Origin: DASYKS01 sp035995205
GTDB taxonomy: Bacteria > Acidobacteriota > Thermoanaerobaculia > Multivoradales > UBA5704
Reading direction: 5' to 3'
Length of the DNA: 64,000 bases
Assembly (NCBI GenBank): GCA_035995205.1
Contig: DASYKS010000027.1
Location: forward strand, 31,000-94,999
Below are positions 48,558 through 57,151 of this stretch, one piece after another. Position numbers and translations under genes: made by a program. How positions within the stretch are numbered: position 1 is the first letter of the stretch; each line of letters starts with the position of its first letter. The notes below the pieces were generated by a model. The model was not told the origin of the DNA and did no database searches. It worked only from the letters and a program-made list of their open reading frames with translations.

Positions 48558-50075
48558 TCAGAAGATCTGTTTGCGGTCGTTCGAGGACGGAATGTGCAGC
48601 TCGTCGCGGTATTTGGCTACGGTGCGGCGGGCGATCTGGATTCCCTCCCGGTTCAAAATGCGCATCAGCTCGCTGTCCGAAAGCGGCTGGCGCGGATCTT
48701 CGGCGCCGATCATCTGCTCGATCTTGCGCTTGACCGTGAGCGACGAGATGTTGTCGCCGTAGTCCCGGTCGATGCCGCTGTGGAAGAAGAACTTGAGCGG
48801 GAACAGACCGCGCGGCGTGTGGATGTACTTGTTGGAGACCACTCGGGAGACCGTCGACTCGTGCATCGAGATGTCCTCGGCGACGTCGCGCAGCACCATC
48901 GGCCGCAGGTAGTCGATCCCCTGGTCGAGAAACTCCCGCTGCTGGCGGATGATCGAGGCGGCGACCTTGTAGATGGTCCGCTGCCGCTGGTCGAGGCTCT
49001 TGATCAGCCACACCGCCGAGCGCATCTTGTCCTTGATGAAGGTCTGCGCTTCGGCCTGCTGCCCTTCGCTCCTCATCTTGGCGAGCATCCTCCGGTAGGC
49101 GCGCGAGACGCGCAGCCGCGGCAGGCCGTCGTCGTTGAGCTGGATGACGTACTCGTCGCCTACCCTGCGGACGAACACGTCGGGCTCGATGTAGTGCACC
49201 CGTTCGTTCGAGAACTGCCTCCCCGGGCAGGTCTCCAGCGTCCGGATCAGATCGATCGCGGGCTCCAGGTCCGGCAGCTCGATGCCCAGTTTCTTCGCCA
49301 CCAGCGGAAACTGACGGCGCAAGAAGAGGTCCCAGGCCTCGGCGATCACCCGTCGCGCGAGCGTCTCGTCCGGGTGCTCTTCTTCGTCGGGGTCCTCCTG
49401 CTCGCGTCGGCGTCGGCGGTGGTCGAGCTGCAGCTCCAGGCTCTCGCGCAGGTTGGCGCAGGCGATGCCCGGAGGGTCGAGGCTGCGCACCAGCGCCAAG
49501 GCGGAGAGCACGTCCTCCAGGGAGTAGAGCTGCTCCTCCGCGTCGTCGGGATTGTCCCCCATCGCGCGGATCTCTTCCGCGGTCGCAACCAGGAAGCCGT
49601 CGGCGTCGAGGTTGCCGATGATCAGCTCGCCGATCTCCCGCTGCCGCGGCGTGCTCTCTCCCATGTGCAGCTGCCAAAGCAGGTGATCGTAGAGGTCGGC
49701 TTCCCGCGACAGGCTGTTTTCCAGCGGCGAAGCCTCGCGCGTCTCGATCATCGACGGCTCGTAGGAAGAGTCCCATTCGTCGCCGAAGTAGGCGTCGAGG
49801 TCGATGTTCTCCATCGACTCCTTGTGGTCGATCACGTCGCTCACGTCGCCATTGCCGGCCGCCGGCTCTTCCTTGAGCGTCAGGTGCTCTTCTTCTTCCT
49901 CCACCTCCGGGCTCTCACTCGCCTCTTCGAGCACCGGGTTCTCGACCAGCTCCTGGGCGAGAACGGTCTCCAATTCCATACGCGTCATTTGCAGCAGCTT
50001 GATCGCCTGCTGCAGCGACGGCGTCATCACCAGCTTCTGGGACAGCTTGAGCGAGAGTCGTTGCTCGAGAGCCAT
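48558..50075 (-). CDS. rpoN: RNA polymerase sigma-54 factor (RpoN)
   Basis: A 505-aa sigma54. Region I begins LSLKLSQKLVMTPSLQQA, an acidic linker region follows (EEASESPEVEEEEEHLTL), then the core-binding and HTH domains, and the RpoN box ARRTVAKYR close to the C-terminus. The start at 50075 matches the family. It is 11 nt after lptB. The NtrC-like protein at 28813 lacks the loop needed to work with it, so its activators must lie elsewhere. Confidence 0.96.
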   Translation of the reverse strand: MALEQRLSLKLSQKLVMTPSLQQAIKLLQMTRMELETVLAQELVENPVLEEASESPEVEEEEEHLTLKEEPAAGNGDVSDVIDHKESMENIDLDAYFGDEWDSSYEPSMIETREASPLENSLSREADLYDHLLWQLHMGESTPRQREIGELIIGNLDADGFLVATAEEIRAMGDNPDDAEEQLYSLEDVLSALALVRSLDPPGIACANLRESLELQLDHRRRRREQEDPDEEEHPDETLARRVIAEAWDLFLRRQFPLVAKKLGIELPDLEPAIDLIRTLETCPGRQFSNERVHYIEPDVFVRRVGDEYVIQLNDDGLPRLRVSRAYRRMLAKMRSEGQQAEAQTFIKDKMRSAVWLIKSLDQRQRTIYKVAASIIRQQREFLDQGIDYLRPMVLRDVAEDISMHESTVSRVVSNKYIHTPRGLFPLKFFFHSGIDRDYGDNISSLTVKRKIEQMIGAEDPRQPLSDSELMRILNREGIQIARRTVAKYRDELHIPSSNDRKQIF

Positions 50076-50086
50076 AACGTCGACCG

Positions 50087-50860
50087 CTAGAGAGAAAAGT
50101 CCTCACCCAGATAGATCTTGCGCACCTGTGGATCGGAGGCAAGCTCCTTGGGTGTGCCCGATTTCAGGATGGACCCGTTGTTGATGATGTATGCCCGGTC
50201 GGTGATCTTCAAGGTCTCTCGGACGTTGTGGTCGGTGATCAGGACGCCGATGCCCATTTTCTTCAAGTGCCGGACGATTCGTTGGATGTCGATGACCGCG
50301 ATCGGGTCGATGCCGGCGAACGGTTCGTCGAGCAGGATATACCAGGGGCTGATGACCAGCGCCCGGGCGATCTCGACCCGCCGCCGTTCTCCTCCCGACA
50401 GGGTGAAGCCCTTGCTCTTCCTCACCTTGCCGAGGCCGAAATCGGCGATCAGCTGGTCGATCCGCCGCTCCTGCTCGGCGTGCGAGAGATCGAGCGTCTC
50501 GAACACCGCCCGCAGGTTGTTTTCCACCGTCATCTTGCGGAAGATCGAGGGCTCCTGGGGCAGGTAGCTGATTCCGCGTTGCGCGCGCAGATACATCGGC
50601 AGCTCGGTGATGTCGTCCTCGCCGAGAAAGACCGAGCCGTCGTCCGGGGGCGTCAGCCCGACCACCATGTAGAAGGTGGTCGTCTTGCCCGCGCCGTTCG
50701 GGCCGAGCAGGCCGACGATCTCGCCGGGGCCGACGTCGATCGACACGTCCGCGACCACCGCGCGACCGCGATAGACCTTCTTTAGATTCGCCGTCGAAAG
50801 CGTCTGCGGCTGCTCTCCGTTCGGCTCCCGGTGGGGATCGCGGCTGGCGGTTTCGGTCAT
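50087..50860 (-). CDS. lptB: LPS export ABC transporter ATPase LptB
   Basis: A 257-aa ATPase. Walker A GPNGAGKTTTF, signature LSGGERRRVEIARAL, Walker B ILLDEPFAGIDP and the switch His in LITDHNVRET. It powers LPS extraction with LptF and LptG (fused, encoded at 34992). The ATG at 50860 overlaps the stop of the LptC/LptA-type gene (ATGA). Confidence 0.96.
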   Translation of the reverse strand: MTETASRDPHREPNGEQPQTLSTANLKKVYRGRAVVADVSIDVGPGEIVGLLGPNGAGKTTTFYMVVGLTPPDDGSVFLGEDDITELPMYLRAQRGISYLPQEPSIFRKMTVENNLRAVFETLDLSHAEQERRIDQLIADFGLGKVRKSKGFTLSGGERRRVEIARALVISPWYILLDEPFAGIDPIAVIDIQRIVRHLKKMGIGVLITDHNVRETLKITDRAYIINNGSILKSGTPKELASDPQVRKIYLGEDFSL

Positions 50861-52971
50861 CGGCCCCCCTCTCGGCCTGTCGGTTTCGTCGGCGGCTTGC
50901 CCGGCGTAACGGGCGGAGTCGGAGCGGCCGTAGGGTTCGCAGGAGTCGACGAGGCGGGCGCAGGAACTCCCGCCTTGCCCTTGATCTCGACCTTGCCGCC
51001 GTCGAGAAAATAAACCACCTGGCCGCCCTGGATCTGGTTGCCGTCCTTGTCGCGCATCTTGACCGGGGCGGCGGGAGTGCCGGAAAAGTCGATTTGCCGG
51101 GCGTCGACGGTATAGACCGCGCGCTCGCCGTTGATCGTCTTGCCGGTCTTCGGATCGGCCAACCGGGCGTCGCCGGTGCAGATCATTTTCTCCGCCTTCT
51201 TGTCTTCCTTGAGATCGACGGTCAGATCCTTGCACGCGAGCGTCCGAGCGGTCTGGATCACCCGCACGCCGCCGGTGTAGTTGAGCTTGCGCCCGGTCTG
51301 GCTGTAGGTCATCTCGGGCGCCACCACCTCGATCGGCTCTTGCGGCTTGGCCGCCTTGTCCTTATCGTCGTCCTCGGGAAACCAGAGCGTCTTGACGCTC
51401 CCTTTGGCGTACAGCCGATCCTCCGTCTTGTCGCCGCGCAGCTCGTCGGTCAGCAGCAGATCCTTGCCGCGCCAAGCCCGCACCGCGCCGCGAAACAGGA
51501 ACGACTGCGGGTTGGTCCGATAGTAGGCTTCGCGCGCGTCGACCCAGACCGGCCCTTTGCCCGAGCCGAGAGCCGAGCCCGCGAGCCCCGCCTCCTCGGC
51601 GCGGGTCAGCAGGGCGCGCACCCCCCCGTCGGCGCGCAGCACGCCGGCCTGCTTTTCCCACACGACGTGCGGGCCGGTCATCCGGCCGCGCTCGTTCTCC
51701 GCCTCGACCGGCGCGCCGTAGAACTCGCCCTGGCCGGAGTCGAGCTGGAGCACCGCCCGATCGCCGCGCGCTTTGGTCTTGCCGTCGGAAAAGCGGACGT
51801 CTTGGCGCAGGATCGCCTCGGCCAGCTGGCCGCTCGGACCGAAGTTCGCGAGCACGCCGAGCGCGTGCGCCGTCCGCGGGGGCACCGCGGGCTGGCCTTT
51901 CTTTGGCGCGAGCGTCTCGATCAGGTCGACGCCGGCCACTCCGCGGGCGGTTTTCATCACCCCGTCGATCATCCGTCCTTCGAGGCGGCGCGAGGTCAGC
52001 TTGCGGGTCAGCCCCGAGCCGCGGGCGATCAGGGTGGCGGGCGCTCCCGGCGTCCCTTCGAGCTCGATCTCGCGCGCCGTGTCTTCCCGCGGCGGCGTCA
52101 ACATGCCCAAGGTCTTGCCCGAGAAGTCGACCCGGGCGGCGCCGGGCTGATCGCTATGGCCGGCGAGCGAGCCGGAGACGTTGAGCACGGCGCGGATGAA
52201 CACGGTGCTCCGCTCGTCGGGTCCGAGAAAGGTGTTGATGATCTGCGCCGTCATCCGGTCGCCGCCGCGCTGGAGCTGGACTTGTCCCTCCGAGCGCAGG
52301 CGCCGGCTGTGGCGCTCGTAGACCACCCGGTCGGCGCGCAAGGCGACCGCGGGGACGACGCCCGGAACGCTGTGCAGCTCGACGTTGCCGACCAGGATGT
52401 ACATCTCCCGTTCCAGATGAATGCGCAGCAGATCGGAACGCACCTTGTACTGCGCGCCCCCACCGCCCCCCGCGACCCCGTACCCGATGTCGACCGGTTG
52501 CACGCTCGCCAGGATCTTGCCGCGGTCCTGCAGCAGGAGAACCGGAGTCCTGAGGGTCAGCCCTTCCGGACCGCGAAGGCGGACGTCCCCTTCGAGGCGG
52601 CCCTCGTTCTGCAGGCGGTTGAAGCTCGCGGTTTGGCTTTCGACCTCGAAGGCTCGCCCCAACTTGTCGTACAGGGTGAGGCCGACCTTATCCAGGTAGA
52701 TGGTGTCCTGCCGGTCGGCCTTCACGCTTTCGCCACGGATGCGGAACAGCGGCTTCTCCCCTTCGGTGAACGTGTAGTCGAAATCTTGCCCGATCAACGC
52801 CAGGTTCTCGGTCTTGTCCGGCAGAGCCGTCCCGGTCCGCGGTTTCGGCTTCGCGGCTTCCTGGCCTGCCCGCCCGAACCAGAACAACCCCGCCAGAGCG
52901 ATCACGCCAAAGACGATAAACACCAGGAGGACCCGGCGAATCCAGGCCACGGGGGATCGAAGCTTCGCCAT
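50857..52971 (-). CDS. LptC/LptA-type fused LPS transport protein
   Basis: A 704-aa protein. An N-terminal membrane anchor (VLLVFIVFGVIALAGLFWFG) is followed by an LptC-like start (FDYTFTEGEKPLFRIRGESV), then a long series of OstA/LptA-type beta repeats. Near the end come KLNYTGGVRVIQTARTLACK and NGERAVYTVDARQIDFSG. A Pro/Thr-rich tail ends the protein. In most Gram-negative bacteria LptC and LptA are separate ~200-aa proteins; this one could form the bridge from inner to outer membrane in one chain. It is first in the lpt-rpoN-pts run; its -10 box is 8 nt before the ATG. Confidence 0.85.
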   Translation of the reverse strand: MAKLRSPVAWIRRVLLVFIVFGVIALAGLFWFGRAGQEAAKPKPRTGTALPDKTENLALIGQDFDYTFTEGEKPLFRIRGESVKADRQDTIYLDKVGLTLYDKLGRAFEVESQTASFNRLQNEGRLEGDVRLRGPEGLTLRTPVLLLQDRGKILASVQPVDIGYGVAGGGGGAQYKVRSDLLRIHLEREMYILVGNVELHSVPGVVPAVALRADRVVYERHSRRLRSEGQVQLQRGGDRMTAQIINTFLGPDERSTVFIRAVLNVSGSLAGHSDQPGAARVDFSGKTLGMLTPPREDTAREIELEGTPGAPATLIARGSGLTRKLTSRRLEGRMIDGVMKTARGVAGVDLIETLAPKKGQPAVPPRTAHALGVLANFGPSGQLAEAILRQDVRFSDGKTKARGDRAVLQLDSGQGEFYGAPVEAENERGRMTGPHVVWEKQAGVLRADGGVRALLTRAEEAGLAGSALGSGKGPVWVDAREAYYRTNPQSFLFRGAVRAWRGKDLLLTDELRGDKTEDRLYAKGSVKTLWFPEDDDKDKAAKPQEPIEVVAPEMTYSQTGRKLNYTGGVRVIQTARTLACKDLTVDLKEDKKAEKMICTGDARLADPKTGKTINGERAVYTVDARQIDFSGTPAAPVKMRDKDGNQIQGGQVVYFLDGGKVEIKGKAGVPAPASSTPANPTAAPTPPVTPGKPPTKPTGREGGR

Positions 52972-52979
52972 GCCCGATC

Positions 52980-53007
52980 ATTGTACGTGTTGGCACACCA
53001 ATTGAAA
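52980..53007 (-). promoter_or_regulatory. Putative promoter of the lptCA-lptB-rpoN-pts run
   Basis: On the minus strand TTTCAA (53002-53007), 16 nt and TACAAT (52980-52985), followed after 8 nt by the ATG. The spacer contains TTGG-TGTG-CCAA, a small dyad. The -35 is poor, so an activator or the dyad may matter. The transcript would be essentially leaderless. Confidence 0.45.
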
Positions 53008-53034
53008 GGGCTTGACATCCGGGCCTTTGAGCCA

Positions 53035-54732
53035 CTACCGATTCGACCCTTCCGGACGCGCGTCGATCAGGCGCATCACGGGCTCCCCCAGGAACCGATC
53101 GAGATCGAGCGTACCAAGCGCTTCGAAGCGACCGAGAAGATCGTCCGCGCGCGGTTGCCAGCCCCAACCCACGAGATTCAGGGTTCCCCCCGCCGGTTCG
53201 CGCGCGCGGGCGGAAAGGTGGTCGGTGCCGAAAAAGCGCGGCGCCGCCGCCAGCTCCAAGGGGCCGACGCGAACGACCGGCTGAGGGTTTCCCTGGCCGA
53301 ACGGCGCCAGATGCGACAGGCGATCGAGAAAGGCGATGTCGATCTCCCCCGGCGCGGCTTCCAGCTCGTAGGTATGGCTGCGCACCAGCATCTCGGGCGC
53401 GAACGCGCCGTCCGCCGCCTCCTCCCACTCCTCGCGCAGAGCGGGCAGGCACCCAAGATCGGCCGACAGGCCGAGCGCCTGGGCATGACCGCCGAAGCGG
53501 AGCAGCCGTTCTTTCCACGGTGCGAGGAAGCCGTGAAGGGCGATGCCGGGAACGCTCCGCCCCGAGCCGGTCGCCGTTTCTCCCTCGACCGCGAGCAGCA
53601 ATGTCGGCCGATTCCAGATCCGGGCGATCCGGCCGGCCGCGATGCCGACCACGCCGCGGTGCCACTCCGGGCTCCAGAGAATGAAGATCGCCGGGGGCCG
53701 ACCCAACCGATCCGCCCGCTCCTGCGCTTGGGCTTGCGCCTGCTCGACGACCAGGGCCTCTTCCGTCTGCCGCTCGCGGTTCCAGCCGTCGAGCTGCACG
53801 GCCAATTCGATCGCGCGCTTCTCGTCGCGCGACATCAGGATTTCGAGCGCCGGGTCGGCTTCGGCCAGCCGGCCGGCGGCGTTCAGGCGCGGCCCGATGC
53901 GGAATCCGATGTCGGAGGCCGAATAGGGCGTTTTCATTCCGGCCTGGCGGATCAGCGCCTTCAAGCCGGGCGAGCGCGAGCTTTCGAGCGCTTTCAGACC
54001 CAGCGCCGCGATCACCCGGTTTTCTCCCCGAAGCGGCACCAGGTCGGCGATCGTGCCGAGGCAGGCGATCCGCAGCAGCGCCTCGACCGGCAGCGCGCGC
54101 CCCAAGCGCTGCCCCAACGCGAGCGAAAATTTGAACGCGATGCCGGCCGCCGCGAGATCCGGAAACGGATAGCCGCACCCGGCTTGGCGCGGGTTGACTT
54201 GGATCGTTCCGGCCGGCAGCGGCCCGCCCGGCAGATGGTGGTCGGTGACCAGGACGTCGAGGCCCGCCGCGGTCGCCGCCTCGATCGCCGGGATCGACGA
54301 GCTGCCGCAGTCGGCGGTGACGATCAACCCGCAGCCGGCCTGGAGGGCGCGTTCGACCTGCGCCGCCTGAAAACCGTAGCCGTCGCGCAGGCGGTGCGGC
54401 AGGATTGCCTGCGCCTCGATGCCGCAGGCGGAAAACACCGCGAGTAGCTGGGCGGTGGCCGTCACCCCGTCGACATCGTAATCGCCGACGATCGCGACTT
54501 TCTGTTTCGCTTCGCGGGCGGCGACCAGCCGGTCGACCGCCTCGGCCATGCCGGCCAAGCCGAGTGGATCGTGGAGCTGGTCGAGCGAAGGAGAGAGAAA
54601 ACGCGCCGCGGAGTCCGGATCGGTTGCGCCGCGGCGGGCGAGAAGTGCGGCGAATCCGGGAGAGTGTCCGGCCGCGATCAGCGCGTCGAGGCCGGGCGGG
54701 GCGGGCTCGGCGACCCAGGCCGCCGCCCGCTC
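53035..54732 (-). CDS. recJ: Single-stranded-DNA exonuclease RecJ, start unresolved
   Basis: RecJ 5'-3' exonuclease of the DHH family. Motifs GDYDVDG, TADCGSS, LVTDHHLPG and RIGPRLNAAGR are present, with a DHHA1 part (RFGGHAQALGL) and an OB-like end. The first ATG, at 54558, would cut off the family's N-terminus. In the same frame the sequence upstream reads WVAEPAPPGLDAL, SPGFAALLARRGATDPDSAA and RFLSPSLDQLHDPLGLAGM, which is clearly RecJ. That region runs back to about 54720-54732 without any ATG, GTG or TTG before it meets the accA stop. A non-standard start, a frameshift out of accA, or a sequence error must be considered. Confidence 0.88.
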   Translation of the reverse strand, partial: ERAAAWVAEPAPPGLDALIAAGHSPGFAALLARRGATDPDSAARFLSPSLDQLHDPLGLAGMAEAVDRLVAAREAKQKVAIVGDYDVDGVTATAQLLAVFSACGIEAQAILPHRLRDGYGFQAAQVERALQAGCGLIVTADCGSSSIPAIEAATAAGLDVLVTDHHLPGGPLPAGTIQVNPRQAGCGYPFPDLAAAGIAFKFSLALGQRLGRALPVEALLRIACLGTIADLVPLRGENRVIAALGLKALESSRSPGLKALIRQAGMKTPYSASDIGFRIGPRLNAAGRLAEADPALEILMSRDEKRAIELAVQLDGWNRERQTEEALVVEQAQAQAQERADRLGRPPAIFILWSPEWHRGVVGIAAGRIARIWNRPTLLLAVEGETATGSGRSVPGIALHGFLAPWKERLLRFGGHAQALGLSADLGCLPALREEWEEAADGAFAPEMLVRSHTYELEAAPGEIDIAFLDRLSHLAPFGQGNPQPVVRVGPLELAAAPRFFGTDHLSARAREPAGGTLNLVGWGWQPRADDLLGRFEALGTLDLDRFLGEPVMRLIDARPEGSNR

Positions 54733-54733
54733 C

Positions 54734-55684
54734 TCAAGTTTCGTAGACCCCCATCGCCCGGAACTTGGCGTAGCGCCGGGCGAGCAGTTTTTCGACCGGC
54801 TCCTTGACCAGATCGGAGAGCGCGCGCTCGATCGCGTCGCCTACTCTCCGGGCGGTCTCCGCCGGATCGGTATGCGCGCCGCCGACCGGCTCCGGGATGA
54901 CGGTATCGACCACCTTCAGCTCGGCGAGATCAGGCGCGGTGAGCTTAAGCGCCTCGGCCGCCTCGGCCTTCTTGTTCTGGTCTTTCCACAGGATCGCCGC
55001 GCACCCCTCGGGCGAGATCACCGAGTAGGTGCCGTATTCGAGGATCAGAATCCGGTCGCCGACTCCCAGCGCGAGCGCTCCCCCGCTACCCCCTTCGCCA
55101 GTCACGGTGACCACGATCGGCGTGCGCAGAACCGCCATTTCCATCAGGTTCCGGGCGATCGCCTCGGCCTGGCCGCGCTCCTCGGCCTCGATCCCCGGCG
55201 AGGCGCCAGCCGTGTCGATGAACGTGAGCACCGGCAGACCGAAGCGCTCGGCGAGCTTCATGATCCGCAGCGCCTTCCGATACCCCTCCGGCCGCGACTG
55301 GCCGAAGTTCCTGCGAATGCGCTCCTTGGTGTCGCGCCCCTTCTGATGGCCGATCACCGCGACGCTCCGGCCGCGAAAGGTCGCGAGCCCCGAGACGATT
55401 GCCGCGTCGTCGCCGAACAACCGGTCGCCGTGCAGCTCGATCCAGTCGTCCATCAGCATCTCGACGTAGTCGAGTGTGTACGGTCGATCCGGATGGCGCG
55501 CCACCAACGTGCGCTGCCACCGGCTCAGGTTGCCGTAGACCTCTTGCGCGGCCTTCCTCAGGGAGACCTTCAGCCGCTCGGCCTCTTTCGCCTGGCTGCT
55601 ACCGGCGGGAAATCCGGAAAGCTCGCCAATCCGGTGGCGTAGGTCGGCAAGCGGTTCGTCGAAAGCGGAGTCTGTGGCCTGCAT
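54734..55684 (-). CDS. accA: Acetyl-CoA carboxylase carboxyltransferase subunit alpha
   Basis: A 316-aa subunit that, with AccD, moves the carboxyl group to acetyl-CoA in fatty-acid synthesis. Typical segments are DRPYTLDYVEMLMDDW, HGDRLFGDDAAIV, IGHQKGRDTKE, FIDTAGASPGIEAEERGQAE and GEGGSGGALALGVGD. Length and start are as usual for AccA. It lies directly upstream of recJ on the same strand; the recJ coding sequence seems to begin inside or right at its stop. Confidence 0.96.
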   Translation of the reverse strand: MQATDSAFDEPLADLRHRIGELSGFPAGSSQAKEAERLKVSLRKAAQEVYGNLSRWQRTLVARHPDRPYTLDYVEMLMDDWIELHGDRLFGDDAAIVSGLATFRGRSVAVIGHQKGRDTKERIRRNFGQSRPEGYRKALRIMKLAERFGLPVLTFIDTAGASPGIEAEERGQAEAIARNLMEMAVLRTPIVVTVTGEGGSGGALALGVGDRILILEYGTYSVISPEGCAAILWKDQNKKAEAAEALKLTAPDLAELKVVDTVIPEPVGGAHTDPAETARRVGDAIERALSDLVKEPVEKLLARRYAKFRAMGVYET

Positions 55685-56004
55685 AGAGGGCGCAAGCTAG
55701 CAGAGGGCCGGAGGGGGGGTCAAACGGGAACCCGCGATCCGCCCCCAGGGCTCGGTTGAATCGCCGGGACCGACGACCCCTCGACGTGGACCCGCTTCCC
55801 GGCGGGAAATACCCTCAACCCGAGGTGCTATACCCAATGCCCGGAGCGCTTTACCCACTGCCCGAGGCGCTCTACCCAATACCCGAGGCGCCATACCCAA
55901 TACCCGAGACGCCATACCCGACGCCCGAAGCGCTTTACCCACTGCCCGGCGAGCCCTACCTCTGGATGGCCTGCTAAAGCGGGGCTCGCCGACGCTTCCG
56001 TTCG
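55685..56004. other. Intergenic stretch with tandem repeats
   Basis: No convincing gene in these 320 bases. The main content is the 21-bp tandem repeat at 55807-55953. A plus-strand frame opening at TTG 55756 stays open to 55977 and reads as a proline-rich heptapeptide repeat, but has no signal, ribosome-binding site or start of the usual kind. Confidence 0.5.
55807..55953. repeat. 21-bp tandem repeat, seven units plus a partial
   Basis: Units begin every 21 bp from 55807; a typical unit is CTCTACCCAATACCCGAGGCG, with two to six changes among copies. A partial unit follows at 55954. On the plus strand each unit reads YP-x-P-E-A-L/P; on the minus strand it reads as a heptad such as GMAPRVL. 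All six frames stay open over much of it, so coding is not shown. Confidence 0.85.
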
Positions 56005-56898
56005 CTACAGCTCGCCGTTCCAGGCGTCGCTGATCGGATCGGCTTTTTCATCCTTGGCGCCCAGGGTGCCGAGAGCGAAGTTCTCCTCGATTGTCCGCAG
56101 GACGCTGTAGTGGTCGCGGCGCATCGGGTCGACCGTGCCCTTCTTGACCATGTCGCCCAGGAAGACGGTATAGATGTGATTGGAGGACCTCGTTTCGGAT
56201 TCGTCGAAGGTCACCACGATCAGGGTGTCCTTCATCACACTCGGATCGGTTCGGATCGGCTCCAGAAAGCCTTCAAGCCACGTCGCCGCGGCTTCGAGAC
56301 TCGTGTCGTGCCCATCGTTGCGCATGTTCGGAGTGAAAAAGGAATAGCTGGGCAGGCGGTGGGCGTCGAAGGAGCCAGGAGATACGCCCACGACGTTGCT
56401 GCAACGATTCGTGGTCTGGATCGATTTGAAGCTTAAGAAGGGCATGTGCTTGCGTTGATAGAGGCGCTGCGCGTCGGGGCTATGCTTGGCCAGAAAGCAG
56501 TGGTCCGGTCCCCCCGGATAGTTCTCGGCGTACTGCGTCCAAGTCAGGTGCTGAGCTTCGAGGAGGTCGGCGATCGTCGATGTGTCGAAGGTCTTTTGGT
56601 TGTCACCGAAAGGGCCGTGAATGCCGAAGGAGGTGCCCGCAACCATGGCCAGGTAGTTGGGATAGGAGGGATGCGCGACGCCGTTGAAGTTGGTGAAGAG
56701 ACGCCCGGCTTCCGCGAGCTTCCTCATGTAGCAATTCTTGAGCACGTCCTTCTGGTCTTCATTCTCGAGGACGATGATTAAAACATGCTCGAACTGGCGG
56801 CCTGGGAAAGGCGCCGCCGCCTTGGATTGCAAGGTCTCGGCACTCAACGTCGTGCCGCCGAGAAAGAGGATCGTCAGAGCAAGGGCAATCGGTTTCAT
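56005..56898 (-). CDS. Secreted phosphoesterase (acid phosphatase / PLC-like)
   Basis: A 297-aa protein with a signal peptide (IALALTILFLGGTTLSAE). The fold is that of the phosphoesterase family with acid phosphatases and phospholipase C: FEHVLIIVLENEDQKDV near residue 36, AHPSYPNYLAMVAGTSFG, then LIVVTFDESETRSSNHIYTV and DHYSVLRTIEENF. The conserved Glu/Asn and Asp/Glu metal positions are visible. Probably periplasmic or extracellular. It stands alone, divergent from the AAA ATPase gene. Confidence 0.87.
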   Translation of the reverse strand: MKPIALALTILFLGGTTLSAETLQSKAAAPFPGRQFEHVLIIVLENEDQKDVLKNCYMRKLAEAGRLFTNFNGVAHPSYPNYLAMVAGTSFGIHGPFGDNQKTFDTSTIADLLEAQHLTWTQYAENYPGGPDHCFLAKHSPDAQRLYQRKHMPFLSFKSIQTTNRCSNVVGVSPGSFDAHRLPSYSFFTPNMRNDGHDTSLEAAATWLEGFLEPIRTDPSVMKDTLIVVTFDESETRSSNHIYTVFLGDMVKKGTVDPMRRDHYSVLRTIEENFALGTLGAKDEKADPISDAWNGEL

Positions 56899-57151
56899 GG
56901 TGTCCTCCGTAAGCGAGACTCGGATCGAGTCTCACCCCTCTTGGACGGACACCGGAAGCGGTTTCGGATGCCGGTCCAAGTTTGTCTGACCGGCCAGATA
57001 GATTGGACTATCCTCTGGTTGTCTCCGGAAGCGATCGGGCAGAGGTTTGGGGCGTGGAGAGTCCGAGATTTCGGTGGCGATGCCCCCCAGGGACGAATAG
57101 GATCTCCTGGCGGGCTGTCGATTGAGTCGACCGATGAATAGGGGGGCCGCC

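Noticed and set aside
55756..55977. 73-codon plus-strand Pro/Tyr repeat frame as a gene
   Set aside because: Starts at TTG without a ribosome-binding site; kept as a finding but not called as CDS.
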